This document shows positions 9,378 through 19,370 of a stretch of DNA of 64,000 bases, one piece after another. Both the position numbers and the translations under genes were made by a program. The notes beneath the pieces are model-generated. The model was not told the origin of the DNA. It searched no databases and worked only from the letters and a program-made list of their open reading frames with translations. This DNA is from an uncultured Polaribacter sp. (GTDB lineage Bacteria > Bacteroidota > Bacteroidia > Flavobacteriales > Flavobacteriaceae). The stretch is from the NCBI GenBank assembly GCA_943787375.1, contig CALSME010000001.1:134001-198000 (forward strand), given 5' to 3'. Numbering within the stretch: the stretch's first letter is position 1; every line of letters starts with the position of its first letter.

Positions 9378-12077
9378 TTAAAATTGGTAGTTTAATGATA
9401 AGTTAAACATGGTACCTAATTGGCTAAAGTGAGATCCATCATACGTCATTTGAGAGTAACGACCATTAAAAGTAATGGCATTAGCTTCATTCTCAAGTTG
9501 CGTTAATCCAGAACCACCATCTGCAATAGAAATGATACTTGTATCATCTATGATTGCTTGTCCTGCAGCATTGTCTGCTTTGAACGCCCATTCTGGTAAT
9601 ACGTTTAACAAGTTATTTACATTTAAAGCAATTGATAATTTATCAGTTGCTTGATAGTTAATTGCTAAATCGGTAACAATTTTAGGTGTAAATTCAGTTC
9701 TTAAGCCTTCGCTCATGAATTTTTGTCTAAAGGTTGTTTTTCCGAAATACGTATTGTTTAAAGCAAGACCCCATTTATTGATATCATAGTTTGCACCTAA
9801 GATCCATTTTGTTTTTGGTCTAGAAGTAAACATTAACGCTAAGTTCGATCTATCAAGTACTGGATAATCAGTTCCTTCTACGTTAATAGTAGGTACCTCT
9901 TCTGTTCTCTTGTTTTCAATCGTGTAGTTTCCAGAAAGGTTTAATCCTAACTTTCCTTCACCGATCTCAATATTTGAAATTCCTGAAACAAAATCAATAC
10001 CAGATGTAGTAGTATCGAAACCATTAAGGAAGAATTGATTGCTACCAATTTGGTTTGTGTAAATTACTCTGTCTTCTACGTCAATTTTATAATAATCAAC
10101 TGTAAAACTTACATTGTTTGCTAATTTTCCACCAAAACCAACAGTAAGGTTTGTTGACTTTTCTGGTGTTAATTTAGGAATTCCTAATTCTCTAGCTTTA
10201 GGAGATACGTTGTTTACCAATCCAACAACTTCAATTCCTCCACCATCAGCAAAAGAATACTGAGATTTTTCAGTATAAATTTGATGTAAACTAGGTGCTC
10301 TAAATCCTGAAGATACAGAACCTCTCATGGTTAATTTGTCAGACAATTTGTAACGAGAACTCAATTTGTATACGAATGTATTTCCAAAATCAGAATAGTT
10401 TTCACCACGTACCGTACCACTTATTAAAAAAGCATCAGATACATCATAATCTAAACTAAAATATCCTCCTAAGTTATATCTGTTAAAGATTCCAGAGTTT
10501 ACTGGGTCATTTCCAGCAAAAGAATCTGATCCACCACCTTCATAAGAAGAAAGTTTACCTGCAATAATTTCGAAATTTTCATTTCTAAACTCTGCACCCA
10601 TACCAATACTTACTTTGTCAGACAATAAACGAGAAACATCTAAATTTCCAACAATGTGATTAAAAGCAGTTCCTCCTGGATCAAAACTAGTAGGACTTAA
10701 TGCTTGATAGTTTTCACTTGCGTTGTGAGAATTGTTCACTTTGTACGTTTGTTCATTTCCACCAACAGTAACACTTGAATCTATGTTCCAGTCATTTACT
10801 TTACGAGTAATTCCAACAGTCGCATTGAAGTCGTTTAAGATTCCTTCAAAAGTAGGAACATATCCATCAAATCCACCAGCTTGGTTTGAAGGGAATAAAT
10901 CTTGTAAGTAAGCAGATTCTCCTGTTGCTACTTTCCAATATGGAGTTCTGTAGTTTGCATACGAGTTTACTTTTTTAAATACATAGGCTGCATTGAAGTA
11001 CAATCTAGACTCTTCAGATAAATCATAAGCACCATTCACTAAGAATTTTGTTGCTACTGTTTCAGGAGAACCGTTAATGTTTCCTGCATCTGGTTTACGT
11101 GCTAAAAATTCTTCAACAACCGCTAAGTCAGCACCAAATCCAGTTCCACCAAAAGCTTCTCCTTTTGCACTTACCATACCTGGTCTGTTTGCCAATCCAA
11201 CTTTAGAAAAATCGATTGTATAGTTTACAAAACCTTTATCGTCTCCGATAGAAGAACCATTGTTAATGCTAATTCCAAACATTTCACCATCTCCTTCAGA
11301 AGTAACTCCTGATCTTAATGTTGCAGATCCTCTACTTACATCGTCTTTTAAGATAATGTTGATTACACCTGCAATTGCATCTGAACCATACTGTGCAGAA
11401 GCACCATCTCTTAATACTTGAATACTCTTAATAGCATCTACAGGAATTGCAGAAATATCTGTACCTGTTTCACCACGTCCAGGAGAATCTTGTGTATATA
11501 ATAATGCACTTACGTTTTTACGCTTTCCATTAATTAATACCAATGTTCTACTTGGTCCCATGTTTCTAATTTCGTACGGATCTAATAAAGAAGTTGCATC
11601 ATTTACTGGTGTTTGTACCGTGTTAAATGATGGAATTCTAAATTGTAACGCTTTGTCAAAAGTAGTTTGACCTGTAGACATTAATTCTTTCACACCAACA
11701 ACATCTACTGGCAATGCAGTATCTGCATTACTTCTTGGAGCTGTTCTAGATCCTACTAAAATAATTTCGTCTAAAGCATTGTCTTCTTTCATAACAATTG
11801 TTAGGAATGAAGTACTTGTAACTTCAATTGTTCTTGAAGCATACCCCATAGAAGAGATTACCAATGTAGATGGTAAGCTTGCTACTGTAATCGAAAATGC
11901 TCCTGAATCGTCAGAAGTCGCTCCGTTAGCTGTTCCTTTTTCTACGATATTCATGTATGGCAATCCTTCACCAGTTGAATCCGTTACTTTTCCTTTTACG
12001 GTTTGTGCTAGCATCCCTAAAGGAAGCATCAAAAGAAAAGCAATTGTACATAATTTTAATAAATACTTTTGTTTCAT
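9378..12077 (-). CDS. TonB-dependent outer-membrane receptor
   Basis: About 899 residues. The start at 12077 gives a good signal peptide (KYLLKLCTIAFLLMLPLGML, cleavage near LAQ). A carboxypeptidase-D-like regulatory domain follows (GKVTDSTGEGLPYMNI), then the plug (TLVLINGKRKN, LRDGASAQYGSDAIAGVINI) and a large beta barrel ending in the expected aromatic residue (NYQF). It imports an unidentified ligand across the outer membrane using TonB energy. There is no SusD partner, so a polysaccharide-utilisation role is unlikely. Its plug resembles that of the next receptor, so the two are probably paralogues. Confidence 0.9.
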   Translation of the reverse strand: MKQKYLLKLCTIAFLLMLPLGMLAQTVKGKVTDSTGEGLPYMNIVEKGTANGATSDDSGAFSITVASLPSTLVISSMGYASRTIEVTSTSFLTIVMKEDNALDEIILVGSRTAPRSNADTALPVDVVGVKELMSTGQTTFDKALQFRIPSFNTVQTPVNDATSLLDPYEIRNMGPSRTLVLINGKRKNVSALLYTQDSPGRGETGTDISAIPVDAIKSIQVLRDGASAQYGSDAIAGVINIILKDDVSRGSATLRSGVTSEGDGEMFGISINNGSSIGDDKGFVNYTIDFSKVGLANRPGMVSAKGEAFGGTGFGADLAVVEEFLARKPDAGNINGSPETVATKFLVNGAYDLSEESRLYFNAAYVFKKVNSYANYRTPYWKVATGESAYLQDLFPSNQAGGFDGYVPTFEGILNDFNATVGITRKVNDWNIDSSVTVGGNEQTYKVNNSHNASENYQALSPTSFDPGGTAFNHIVGNLDVSRLLSDKVSIGMGAEFRNENFEIIAGKLSSYEGGGSDSFAGNDPVNSGIFNRYNLGGYFSLDYDVSDAFLISGTVRGENYSDFGNTFVYKLSSRYKLSDKLTMRGSVSSGFRAPSLHQIYTEKSQYSFADGGGIEVVGLVNNVSPKARELGIPKLTPEKSTNLTVGFGGKLANNVSFTVDYYKIDVEDRVIYTNQIGSNQFFLNGFDTTTSGIDFVSGISNIEIGEGKLGLNLSGNYTIENKRTEEVPTINVEGTDYPVLDRSNLALMFTSRPKTKWILGANYDINKWGLALNNTYFGKTTFRQKFMSEGLRTEFTPKIVTDLAINYQATDKLSIALNVNNLLNVLPEWAFKADNAAGQAIIDDTSIISIADGGSGLTQLENEANAITFNGRYSQMTYDGSHFSQLGTMFNLSLNYQF

Positions 12078-12234
12078 AAATAATTTGTTAGTTAATAAAA
12101 AGTGTGATATCACCTAATTCCAGATAAACATGGATGGATGATTTATTTTAATAAGTAAGTGAAGAGTTTTTTATACTCTTTATTTTTTCTTTTTTTTAAA
12201 GAAAAATCAAATTAGATATCAAAAAAGGAATAAT

Positions 12235-15171
12235 TTATAGGTTGAATGTTAGTCTTGTGTAATAAAAAGCACCATTTGTTCCCATTTGTGTAGCGTCCCA
12301 TAAACCACCACTATCGGTATAACCATTCTGTCTTGAAGGATAGATATTGAAGATGTTATTGGCACCTAGTTGTAGGTTTGTAGCAGTGTTTAATTGATAA
12401 TTAAAATGCAAGTCAGTAGTTACTTTTGGTTTGTAAATATCTGTTGCGGCGTTGAGTCGTTCGGAAGCCGAATTATTGAAATTGGCAACATCTTCTCGTA
12501 TTTGCCAATCAATTAATTTGATACGACTAAAACGAGTAAAGTTGATGGAGGTTTCTAATTTTTTAAATTCGTAGCTAAAGCTCAAATTAAACTTACTCTT
12601 TGGAGCCGACCCTAATAAAAATTGTTGGTCTCTAGCATCAAAAAAAGTGTCTGCATCCAATTCGTTATTTTTAATTTCGGTCAGTTTCATATAATTGACG
12701 TTTCCCGATAGGTGTATCGAAATTTTACTATTGTCGAGCACTTTTTTCCAATTAAGAATCATATCGAGTCCTTTGGTTTCCGTGTCTACACCATTTGCAA
12801 AAAACTGCACGTTGTCCAATCCAAAACCAAGCGATGAAGCATCAAAATTACCACTTAAAATAATTCGATCCTTTATGGCTACAAAATAAGCATCAACAGA
12901 AGCACTAAAATTAGGGCTTATTTTGGTAGTAAACCCAACACTAAAATTTCTTGCCTTTTCTTCCTTTAATTGATCAATATTAAAAGAACGGGCAATCGGA
13001 TTGTTATTTGCAATTAATAGTGATTCTGTGGGTACATTCCCAATAAAGTTGGTAAAGGTTAAATTGTAATAGGTTTGTGCCAAAGACGGAGCTCTAAAAC
13101 CGGTACTATAGGAACCTCGGATATTTAATTTTGGAGTAACTTGATATCTGGATGCCAATTTTATATTAAGTGTACTCCCAAAATCACTGTAATATTCATA
13201 ACGCAACGCCATACCAATCATGAATTCTTTTGTAAAATCAAGCTCCGTGTCTGCATAAATACTAAAATTAGAACGATTCCGATCTACTTCATTTTCCGGA
13301 GCATATCCAGGAAATCCTTGTGCACCTCCTGGGCGAATGATACCATTGAATGTTTTGTAATTTGCAATGGGGGTTTGAGATGTAACCAGTTCATCATAAA
13401 TATCATAGGATGCATAAGAAGCTTCTTCACCAGCAAAAATTGCATACTTATCGATACGGTATTCGAGTCCTAAAGCAATGTTGTATCCAAGTGACTTGGT
13501 ATAAAAATATTTAGAAAAATCAACACTGGTTGTATTTTGAATTAACTGATGTCCACCCGCATCAAACTCTGTAGGAGAGTTTTCCTCTAATGTTGCATTC
13601 AATGTGTTTTTTATAAAGTAGTGAAAATTATTTCGACCAAAAGTATTATTAATATCTACATTCCAATCTTTAAAATTAGTGACGAATCCGAATGAAAATG
13701 AATTGTCGGTGATGTTGGAGGTAATGAGTGGATTAAATCCTTCAGGATAGATATCTAAAACATTTCGTTCACTATTGGTAGCTCTCGTAAAAGCAAATGC
13801 TTCTGTGTCTTTATAGTTAAACCCACCATTCACGTAAAACTTAGTAGCTGCGTCTATGGGGATTTTAGCATTTAAAAAGAAACTCACATTTTTTACCGAA
13901 GCCTGTCCAAATTTTTGTCGACTAATTGTTCCTGGTCGAATTGTATTGTCTGAAGACAATGCTTCTGTTGAAAAATTTATAAATCCATTTTTAGCAATTT
14001 TAGCGCCATAATTCAATGCTAATTTATAGGTGAAACCATCTATTTTAGCGGGAAGTGTACCTGTGTTATTTGCATTGTGAAAGCCAATTGTAGAACTTAC
14101 ATTCAAATCGTCATCTCCATCTTTTAAAACGATGTTGAGAACCCCTGCAATGGCATCAGATCCATACTGTGCCGATGCTCCGTCTCGTAATAATTCAATT
14201 CTCTTGATCGCAGAAATTGGAATGGCATTCAAGTCGGTTCCAGAATTTCCTCTACCTCGAGTTCCATATAAATTTATTAAGGAAGCCTGATGCCTTCTTT
14301 TTCCATTGATCAATACCAGTGTTTGATCGGGCCCCAAACCTCTTAATGTGGCTGGATCGATATGGTCTGCACCATCTGCACCCGATTGTTTTGAAGCATT
14401 AAAAGAGGGAATCGCATATTGCAAAAATTGATTGATTTCTACTTGGCTACTTTTTGCTGCTGAATTTTCGATGTCAATAAAATCAATAGCTACGGGAATA
14501 TCGTTTGCATCCCTGTTTTTATTTCGAGAGCCTACAATTTTGACTTCATCCAATTCTTGTCCAGAAGTTAATACAATGGTATGAAACTTTTTTGCCGTTA
14601 ATTGAAGTGTTTTCGTTTCATGCCCCAAAAACCCAACCACGATATTGTTGTCTCTTTGAATGTTAAATTGAAAAGTTCCATCTGTATCCGTTGTAGTGCC
14701 AAAAAACGATTTATTGTCTTTTAAAGTAGCACCGTTTAATGGAATGTTATCGGAGCTAAGAACAATACCGCTAACGACAATGTTTTTATAACTAAACGAA
14801 CTGTCTATATCAATTGTCGTATAATTTGAAACGTCTGCTTTGGATTTGTTTCTTCGCTTTAACGCCTCATCTTTTGAATAAACAACATAGTAGCTGTTCC
14901 CTAAATCATCAAAATTGAATGGGGTTAGTTTTTGTAATAAAGAAATGGATTCTTTTATGGATAAATTGAGGAACCCACTTTTTTGTATGAGCCGATTCTC
15001 AATCAATTTGGTATCGTAAGTAAAGAATATTTTATGGGTATTGCTTATCTTATCTAGCAATTTAGAGAGTTCAATCTCCGTATTTTTTTTAATTTGAGCA
15101 TTCGTAGAAAGGCAAGTTGAAAAGAGACATAGCATCCATACTAATTGTAAGAATATTAGTTTCTGTTTCAT
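12235..15171 (-). CDS. TonB-dependent receptor with STN signalling domain (FecA-like)
   Basis: 978 residues with a signal peptide ending near STNAQ. An STN (secretin/TonB N-terminal) domain follows (about residues 30-100, including HKIFFTYDTKLI and the hallmark L-x-L-T-P-F). Next come a carboxypeptidase-D-like domain, the plug (TLVLINGKRRHQASLI, LRDGASAQYGSDAIAGVLNI) and the beta barrel ending in LTFNL. The STN domain is the part that contacts FecR-type anti-sigma factors, and the fecR and sigma genes lie immediately upstream. The receptor therefore probably signals ligand binding to its own sigma factor. Ligand unknown. Confidence 0.92.
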   Translation of the reverse strand: MKQKLIFLQLVWMLCLFSTCLSTNAQIKKNTEIELSKLLDKISNTHKIFFTYDTKLIENRLIQKSGFLNLSIKESISLLQKLTPFNFDDLGNSYYVVYSKDEALKRRNKSKADVSNYTTIDIDSSFSYKNIVVSGIVLSSDNIPLNGATLKDNKSFFGTTTDTDGTFQFNIQRDNNIVVGFLGHETKTLQLTAKKFHTIVLTSGQELDEVKIVGSRNKNRDANDIPVAIDFIDIENSAAKSSQVEINQFLQYAIPSFNASKQSGADGADHIDPATLRGLGPDQTLVLINGKRRHQASLINLYGTRGRGNSGTDLNAIPISAIKRIELLRDGASAQYGSDAIAGVLNIVLKDGDDDLNVSSTIGFHNANNTGTLPAKIDGFTYKLALNYGAKIAKNGFINFSTEALSSDNTIRPGTISRQKFGQASVKNVSFFLNAKIPIDAATKFYVNGGFNYKDTEAFAFTRATNSERNVLDIYPEGFNPLITSNITDNSFSFGFVTNFKDWNVDINNTFGRNNFHYFIKNTLNATLEENSPTEFDAGGHQLIQNTTSVDFSKYFYTKSLGYNIALGLEYRIDKYAIFAGEEASYASYDIYDELVTSQTPIANYKTFNGIIRPGGAQGFPGYAPENEVDRNRSNFSIYADTELDFTKEFMIGMALRYEYYSDFGSTLNIKLASRYQVTPKLNIRGSYSTGFRAPSLAQTYYNLTFTNFIGNVPTESLLIANNNPIARSFNIDQLKEEKARNFSVGFTTKISPNFSASVDAYFVAIKDRIILSGNFDASSLGFGLDNVQFFANGVDTETKGLDMILNWKKVLDNSKISIHLSGNVNYMKLTEIKNNELDADTFFDARDQQFLLGSAPKSKFNLSFSYEFKKLETSINFTRFSRIKLIDWQIREDVANFNNSASERLNAATDIYKPKVTTDLHFNYQLNTATNLQLGANNIFNIYPSRQNGYTDSGGLWDATQMGTNGAFYYTRLTFNL

Positions 15172-15191
15172 TGGTTGGGGTAGTATTGTAT

Positions 15192-16181
15192 TTACTTCTT
15201 TTTAATTATAAGCGTATTGTCTTCTTTTAATATGGTAACATTGGCAGATTTTTCAATTGCATTTATACAAATATCGATATTTGTATTTGGAACTGCTCCA
15301 GTAATTAGAATATTTTTACTGTTCTTGTCTTTAAAAACAAAGGAATATCCATACGTTTCTTCAATTTTCTCCATGACATTTTCTAGAGAAATGTTTTCGA
15401 AGAGCAATGAACCATCTTTCCAGGAAGTTTCTACAATTGGATTATAAATATTGATATCTTCTAAAATTTCTCTTTTGTCAGCCGAGTAGGAAAGGTAGTT
15501 GCCCGGAAGCATCTTTTTGTCTCCTGCATTTTTAAGCTTTAACCAAATATTCCCTTCTTCTAAGAAAACCGCTGTTTTTTCTTTTTTCGTGTTTACATTA
15601 AATGAAGTTCCGAAGACTTCAACAGATAAATCGTCTGTAAGTACCCAGAATTTTGCGTTTGTAGCTATTTTTTTATCTACCTGGAAAAAAGCTTCCCCCG
15701 AAAGCCATACTTTTCTACTTTCATTTTCGTAGTAGGAGAGACTCGAGTTTGAATTCAATGTAACATTACTACCATCTTGTAGTTTTATTTTTAATATTTC
15801 ACCAAAATGAGTCTTGTGGGTAATTTTAGGGCTTCCACTTAAAAAATAAAACCCTAAAGAAATAAGCAATGCAATGGAAGCTGCAATACGAAGCGGTTGT
15901 AAAAATTGCACCTTTCTTTTTGGTGCTGTTTGTTTCTTTTGAATTTTTGCTTCTAATTTAGACCATTCGAAAGCAACTTTTTCTTTGCTTACAAATTCTT
16001 TCTTAAAAGAGATTCCTAATACAAGGTCCTTTGCTTGATTTAAAATTTCTTTTTGATTTGGATTATTATAGATCCAGTGTTCCCAGAAATTAATATCGGT
16101 AGCGTTTTTTTGAAGTACCCAGTTTTTAAACGAAGTGTCTTCTAAAAAATCATTGATGTTGTTGTACTCTTTGTATTTCAT
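15192..16181 (-). CDS. FecR-family anti-sigma factor
   Basis: 329 residues: an N-terminal cytoplasmic region, one membrane helix near residues 98-112 (LRIAASIALLISLGFYFL), then the periplasmic FecR domain (FGEILKIKLQDGSNVTLNSNSSL, WLSGEAFFQV, VEVFGTSFNV) and a C-terminal DUF4974-type domain. It should hold the adjacent sigma factor inactive until the STN receptor signals. It lies 20 bases upstream of the receptor gene and 67 bases after the sigma gene. Confidence 0.92.
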   Translation of the reverse strand: MKYKEYNNINDFLEDTSFKNWVLQKNATDINFWEHWIYNNPNQKEILNQAKDLVLGISFKKEFVSKEKVAFEWSKLEAKIQKKQTAPKRKVQFLQPLRIAASIALLISLGFYFLSGSPKITHKTHFGEILKIKLQDGSNVTLNSNSSLSYYENESRKVWLSGEAFFQVDKKIATNAKFWVLTDDLSVEVFGTSFNVNTKKEKTAVFLEEGNIWLKLKNAGDKKMLPGNYLSYSADKREILEDINIYNPIVETSWKDGSLLFENISLENVMEKIEETYGYSFVFKDKNSKNILITGAVPNTNIDICINAIEKSANVTILKEDNTLIIKKK

Positions 16182-16248
16182 TTTCTATAATAATCGTATT
16201 CTAATTAGAGTAAGGTATGTTATCTGTTTTTATACTCTTAAATTTATG

Positions 16249-16818
16249 TTAAAGCGATTTAAAAAGTTTTAAAATAGAAATATCTTCTTTCAGACTTTTA
16301 ATCGCTTTGTGCAAAGTATTTACGACACTTTGGTAATTGATGTTCATGATTTCAGCAATTTCTGCTGTTTTCAATTCGCTATAATATTTTAAATAAATAG
16401 CCTCTTTTTGTCTTTTGGGCAATTTATTTAAAAGAACTTCGATCTTTTTGTTTTTAAAAATTTCTATTTCCTGATTCATAATCAACTCTTCTTTAGTGAA
16501 TTGAATGTCGGTAATGATTTCTTCTGAGAAATCAGTCGTTTTCATTTTCTTATTCTTTGTAATTACTTTTATGATAAAACGTTTATAAGAAGTAAATAAA
16601 TAGGGTGCAATGGTGTCTAAATCACTGAGATTTTCTCTTTTTTCATAGATGTATAAAAAAAAGTCTTGCAGTGTGTCTTCTGTAAGTACTTCATTTTTAG
16701 AAATTTTTAAACCATAACTGTGCAACAACGGATAATAAGTTTCAAAAAGCACTGCAAAGGCTTTCAGATCGCCTTCTTTTAGTGATTTCCAAAGATATTT
16801 ATCCGTCAGTTTCTCCAT
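16249..16818 (-). CDS. ECF sigma-70 factor (FecI-like)
   Basis: 189 residues with region 2 (DLKAFAVLFETYYPLLHSYGLKI, LTEDTLQDFFLYIYEKRENL) and region 4 (LLNKLPKRQKEAIYLKYYSELKTAEIAEIMNI). The helix-turn-helix lies in the latter. It is typical of Bacteroidota ECF factors paired with FecR and TonB receptors. First gene of the four-gene minus-strand signalling cluster. It is likely released by FecR when the receptor binds its ligand. Confidence 0.93.
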   Translation of the reverse strand: MEKLTDKYLWKSLKEGDLKAFAVLFETYYPLLHSYGLKISKNEVLTEDTLQDFFLYIYEKRENLSDLDTIAPYLFTSYKRFIIKVITKNKKMKTTDFSEEIITDIQFTKEELIMNQEIEIFKNKKIEVLLNKLPKRQKEAIYLKYYSELKTAEIAEIMNINYQSVVNTLHKAIKSLKEDISILKLFKSL

Positions 16819-16916
16819 TTGCGAATTAAAAATGTTAAAATAATCACCAATATAAAGAAAAATATGAGTTCCTGTTTTCTTTATTGATTTTATTCCTCAT
16901 TTTATGAAACTTCCTA

Positions 16917-16924
16917 TATATTTG
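16917..16924 (+). promoter_or_regulatory. Candidate -7 promoter element for ychF
   Basis: TATATTTG matches the Bacteroidota -7 consensus TAnnTTTG, 20 bases before the ychF start. No convincing -33 TTTG is visible at the right distance, so the call is tentative. Confidence 0.4.
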
Positions 16925-16944
16925 CTCACGCAAAATTTAAAGAG

Positions 16945-18036
16945 ATGAAAGCCGGAATTGTAGGATTACCAAATGTAGGAAAATCAACGTTGTTTAATTG
17001 TTTGTCGAATGCAAAAGCGCAAAGTGCCAACTTTCCTTTTTGTACAATCGAACCCAATATTGGTGTTGTAAATGTGCCAGATGCACGTTTAGAAAAATTA
17101 GAAGAATTGGTAAATCCAGAACGAGTGTTGCCAGCCACTGTAGAAATTGTAGACATTGCTGGATTGGTAAAAGGAGCAAGTAAAGGCGAAGGTTTAGGGA
17201 ACCAGTTCCTAGCCAATATTAGAGAAACAGATGCTATTTTACATGTTGTACGTTGTTTTGACAATGACAATATTATTCACGTAGACAACTCTATAGATCC
17301 CGTTCGAGACAAAGAAACCATTGATATTGAATTGCAATTAAAAGATTTAGAAACTGTTGAGAAGCGCTTAGAGCGTGTAAAAAGAACCGCTAAAACTGGG
17401 AATAAAGACGCACAAGCCGAATTGGTTGTTTTATTGAAAATTCAAGAAACGCTCTTAAAAGGTGTTTCTGTAAGAGCATTGGAATTCTCAGAAAAAGAAA
17501 TGGAATATGTACAGCCTCTTCAATTCATAACTTCGAAACCAGTATTGTATGTGTGTAATGTTGATGAAAATTCAGCAGTATCTGGAAATGATTATGTAGA
17601 AAGAATTCGAGAAGCGGTGAAAGATGAAAACGCAGAGGTAATTGTTTTAGCAGTAGGCACAGAAGCAGATATCACAGAATTAGATGATTATGAAGAAAGA
17701 CAAATGTTTTTAGCAGATATTGGTTTAGAAGAAGCTGGTGTTTCGCGTTTAGTGCGTTCTGCATACAAACTTTTAAATTTACAGACTTATTTTACGGCAG
17801 GTGTTAAAGAAGTGAGAGCTTGGACCATTCCAATTGGAGCAACAGCACCTCAAGCAGCAGGTGTCATTCATACGGATTTCGAAAAAGGATTTATCCGTGC
17901 AGAAACAATTGCCTATGAAGATTATGTAACTTTTGGAAGCGAAGCCAAAGTAAAAGAAGCAGGGAAAATGAAAGTAGAAGGGAAGGAATACATTGTTAAA
18001 GACGGAGATGTAATGCATTTTCGATTTAATGTGTAA
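16945..18036 (+). CDS. ychF: Ribosome-binding ATPase YchF (Obg family)
   Basis: 363 residues. The P-loop is GLPNVGKST at residues 6-14, followed by [12 protein letters not shown] (G2) and [20 protein letters not shown] (G3), with NVDE as the altered G4 motif that gives YchF its ATP preference. A C-terminal TGS domain starts around residue 280. The protein is cytosolic and interacts with ribosomes and translation factors; its precise role is unsettled. It is a single-gene unit ending in a hairpin terminator. Confidence 0.96.
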   Translation: MKAGIVGLPNVGKSTLFNCLSNAKAQSANFPFCTIEPNIGVVNVPDARLEKLEELVNPERVLPATVEIVDIAGLVKGASKGEGLGNQFLANIRETDAILHVVRCFDNDNIIHVDNSIDPVRDKETIDIELQLKDLETVEKRLERVKRTAKTGNKDAQAELVVLLKIQETLLKGVSVRALEFSEKEMEYVQPLQFITSKPVLYVCNVDENSAVSGNDYVERIREAVKDENAEVIVLAVGTEADITELDDYEERQMFLADIGLEEAGVSRLVRSAYKLLNLQTYFTAGVKEVRAWTIPIGATAPQAAGVIHTDFEKGFIRAETIAYEDYVTFGSEAKVKEAGKMKVEGKEYIVKDGDVMHFRFNV

Positions 18037-18061
18037 TTCTTATTTAAAGAGGTACTATTAA

Positions 18062-18091
18062 AAAAAAACGCTATTAGCGTTTTTTTTTTTT
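18062..18091 (+). terminator. Rho-independent terminator of ychF
   Basis: A-run followed by AACGC / GCGTT stem (spacer TATTA) and a T-run of about twelve bases, 25 bases after the ychF stop. Confidence 0.85.
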
Positions 18092-18117
18092 GTTTTAAAA
18101 TTAAAAAAGTAATTTGG
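18089..18117 (+). promoter_or_regulatory. Candidate promoter for the lipoprotein gene
   Basis: TTTG (18089-18092) and TAATTTGG (18110-18117) with a 17-base spacer resemble the Bacteroidota promoter. The -7 box has one base less than TAnnTTTG and the -33 box overlaps the ychF terminator tail, so confidence is moderate. Confidence 0.4.
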
Positions 18118-18154
18118 CACTCTAATTGCTTAGAAAAACAGAAAATTTAACAAC

Positions 18155-19336
18155 ATGAAAAAACACCTACTTATTTTATTTTTAACTCTCTTCTTTTTAG
18201 CGTGTAATAGTATCAAAAAAACACAAGAAGCGATTCATAAAGGAAATTATGACAAAGCCATTAGTTTGGCTGTTCGGAATTTAAATGGCAATAAATCGAA
18301 AAAGAAAACTCAGCCTTATATTTTAATGTTAGAAGAGGCCTTTGGCAAAGCATCTCAGAGAGACCAAGAAGAAATAGCTTTTTTAAAGAAAGATGCAAAT
18401 CCTGAAAATTTAGAAAGAATTTACAATATATACCTTCGTTTAAAAGAAAGACAACAAAAAATCAAACCTCTGTTGCCTCTTAAAATTTCAAAAAAGAATG
18501 CAAATGCACGTTTTGACTTTGAGAATTATGATGAAGCGATTATCACATCAAAAAATGAGGTATCAAATCACCTGTATACAAAAGCAAAAGCATTATTTGC
18601 CTCGAATTACAAATACGACTATCGAAAAGCATATGAGGAGTTAAAATATATAGAAGAAATAAATCCAAACTATAGAGATACACGTTTTTTAATGCAAGAA
18701 GCGAATGCCAAGGGAATCGATTATGTTTATGTTTCAATGAAAAACGAAACAGCGCAAGTGGTTCCAAAAAAATTAGAAAAAGATTTGTTGAATTTTGATA
18801 CGTATGGCTTGAATGATTTGTGGACGGTGTATCACAGTAAAAAAGATACTGAAATTAGATATGATTTTGGATTGTCTTTGAATTTAAGAAAAATAGAAGT
18901 TTCTCCAGAACAGTTGAGAGAAAAGCAACTCATAAAAGAAAAACAAATAAAGGACGGATATAAATACTTGTTAGATGCAGACGGGCAACAAGTGAAAGAC
19001 AGTTTGGGCAACAAGATTAAAGTTGATAAATTTGTAAATGTACGTTGTGAATTATATCAATTTACACAGTTTAAATCTGCCATAGTATCTGGGGAAGTGA
19101 CCTATGTAGATTTTAAAACAAAACAAACGATTAAAGTATTTCCAATAAAAAGCAAATTTGTTTTTGAACACCAATATGCAGATCACAATGGAGATAAAAG
19201 AGCTTTAGAACGTTCTTACTTGAGTTTATTAATGGCTAAATCTGTTGTTTTTCCGAGTAATGAACAAATGATTTATGATACTGGTACCGATTTAAAAAGA
19301 AAATTAAAAGCGATTATTTCTCGGAATAAATTCTAG
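18155..19336 (+). CDS. Putative lipoprotein with TPR-like N-terminal part
   Basis: 393 residues. The N-terminus MKKHLLILFLTLFFLAC is a lipoprotein signal with a lipobox (F-L-A-C, Cys17). Residues 22-60 (EAIHKGNYDKAISLAVRNL) look like a TPR-type helical pair. The rest is charged, with no catalytic motif I recognise. The protein is probably attached to the periplasmic side of an envelope membrane. Homologues are expected among Flavobacteria as uncharacterised proteins. Confidence 0.75.
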   Translation: MKKHLLILFLTLFFLACNSIKKTQEAIHKGNYDKAISLAVRNLNGNKSKKKTQPYILMLEEAFGKASQRDQEEIAFLKKDANPENLERIYNIYLRLKERQQKIKPLLPLKISKKNANARFDFENYDEAIITSKNEVSNHLYTKAKALFASNYKYDYRKAYEELKYIEEINPNYRDTRFLMQEANAKGIDYVYVSMKNETAQVVPKKLEKDLLNFDTYGLNDLWTVYHSKKDTEIRYDFGLSLNLRKIEVSPEQLREKQLIKEKQIKDGYKYLLDADGQQVKDSLGNKIKVDKFVNVRCELYQFTQFKSAIVSGEVTYVDFKTKQTIKVFPIKSKFVFEHQYADHNGDKRALERSYLSLLMAKSVVFPSNEQMIYDTGTDLKRKLKAIISRNKF

Positions 19337-19347
19337 AAATAATCGCT
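19309..19347. terminator. Hairpin spanning the lipoprotein stop codon
   Basis: A 13-bp perfect inverted repeat (AGCGATTATTTCT / AGAAATAATCGCT, spacer 13 bases). The right arm begins at the stop codon TAG (19334-19336), so the left arm is the last coding part of the gene. It lies between convergent genes (gcvT ends at 19371) and lacks a strong T-run. It may act as a bidirectional terminator or a 3'-end stabiliser. Confidence 0.6.
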
Positions 19348-19370
19348 GCTCTATTTATAGGTACTCTTTA

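Noticed and set aside
9378..15171. SusC/SusD polysaccharide utilisation locus
   Set aside because: Both receptors lack an adjacent SusD gene and there are no carbohydrate-active enzymes nearby.
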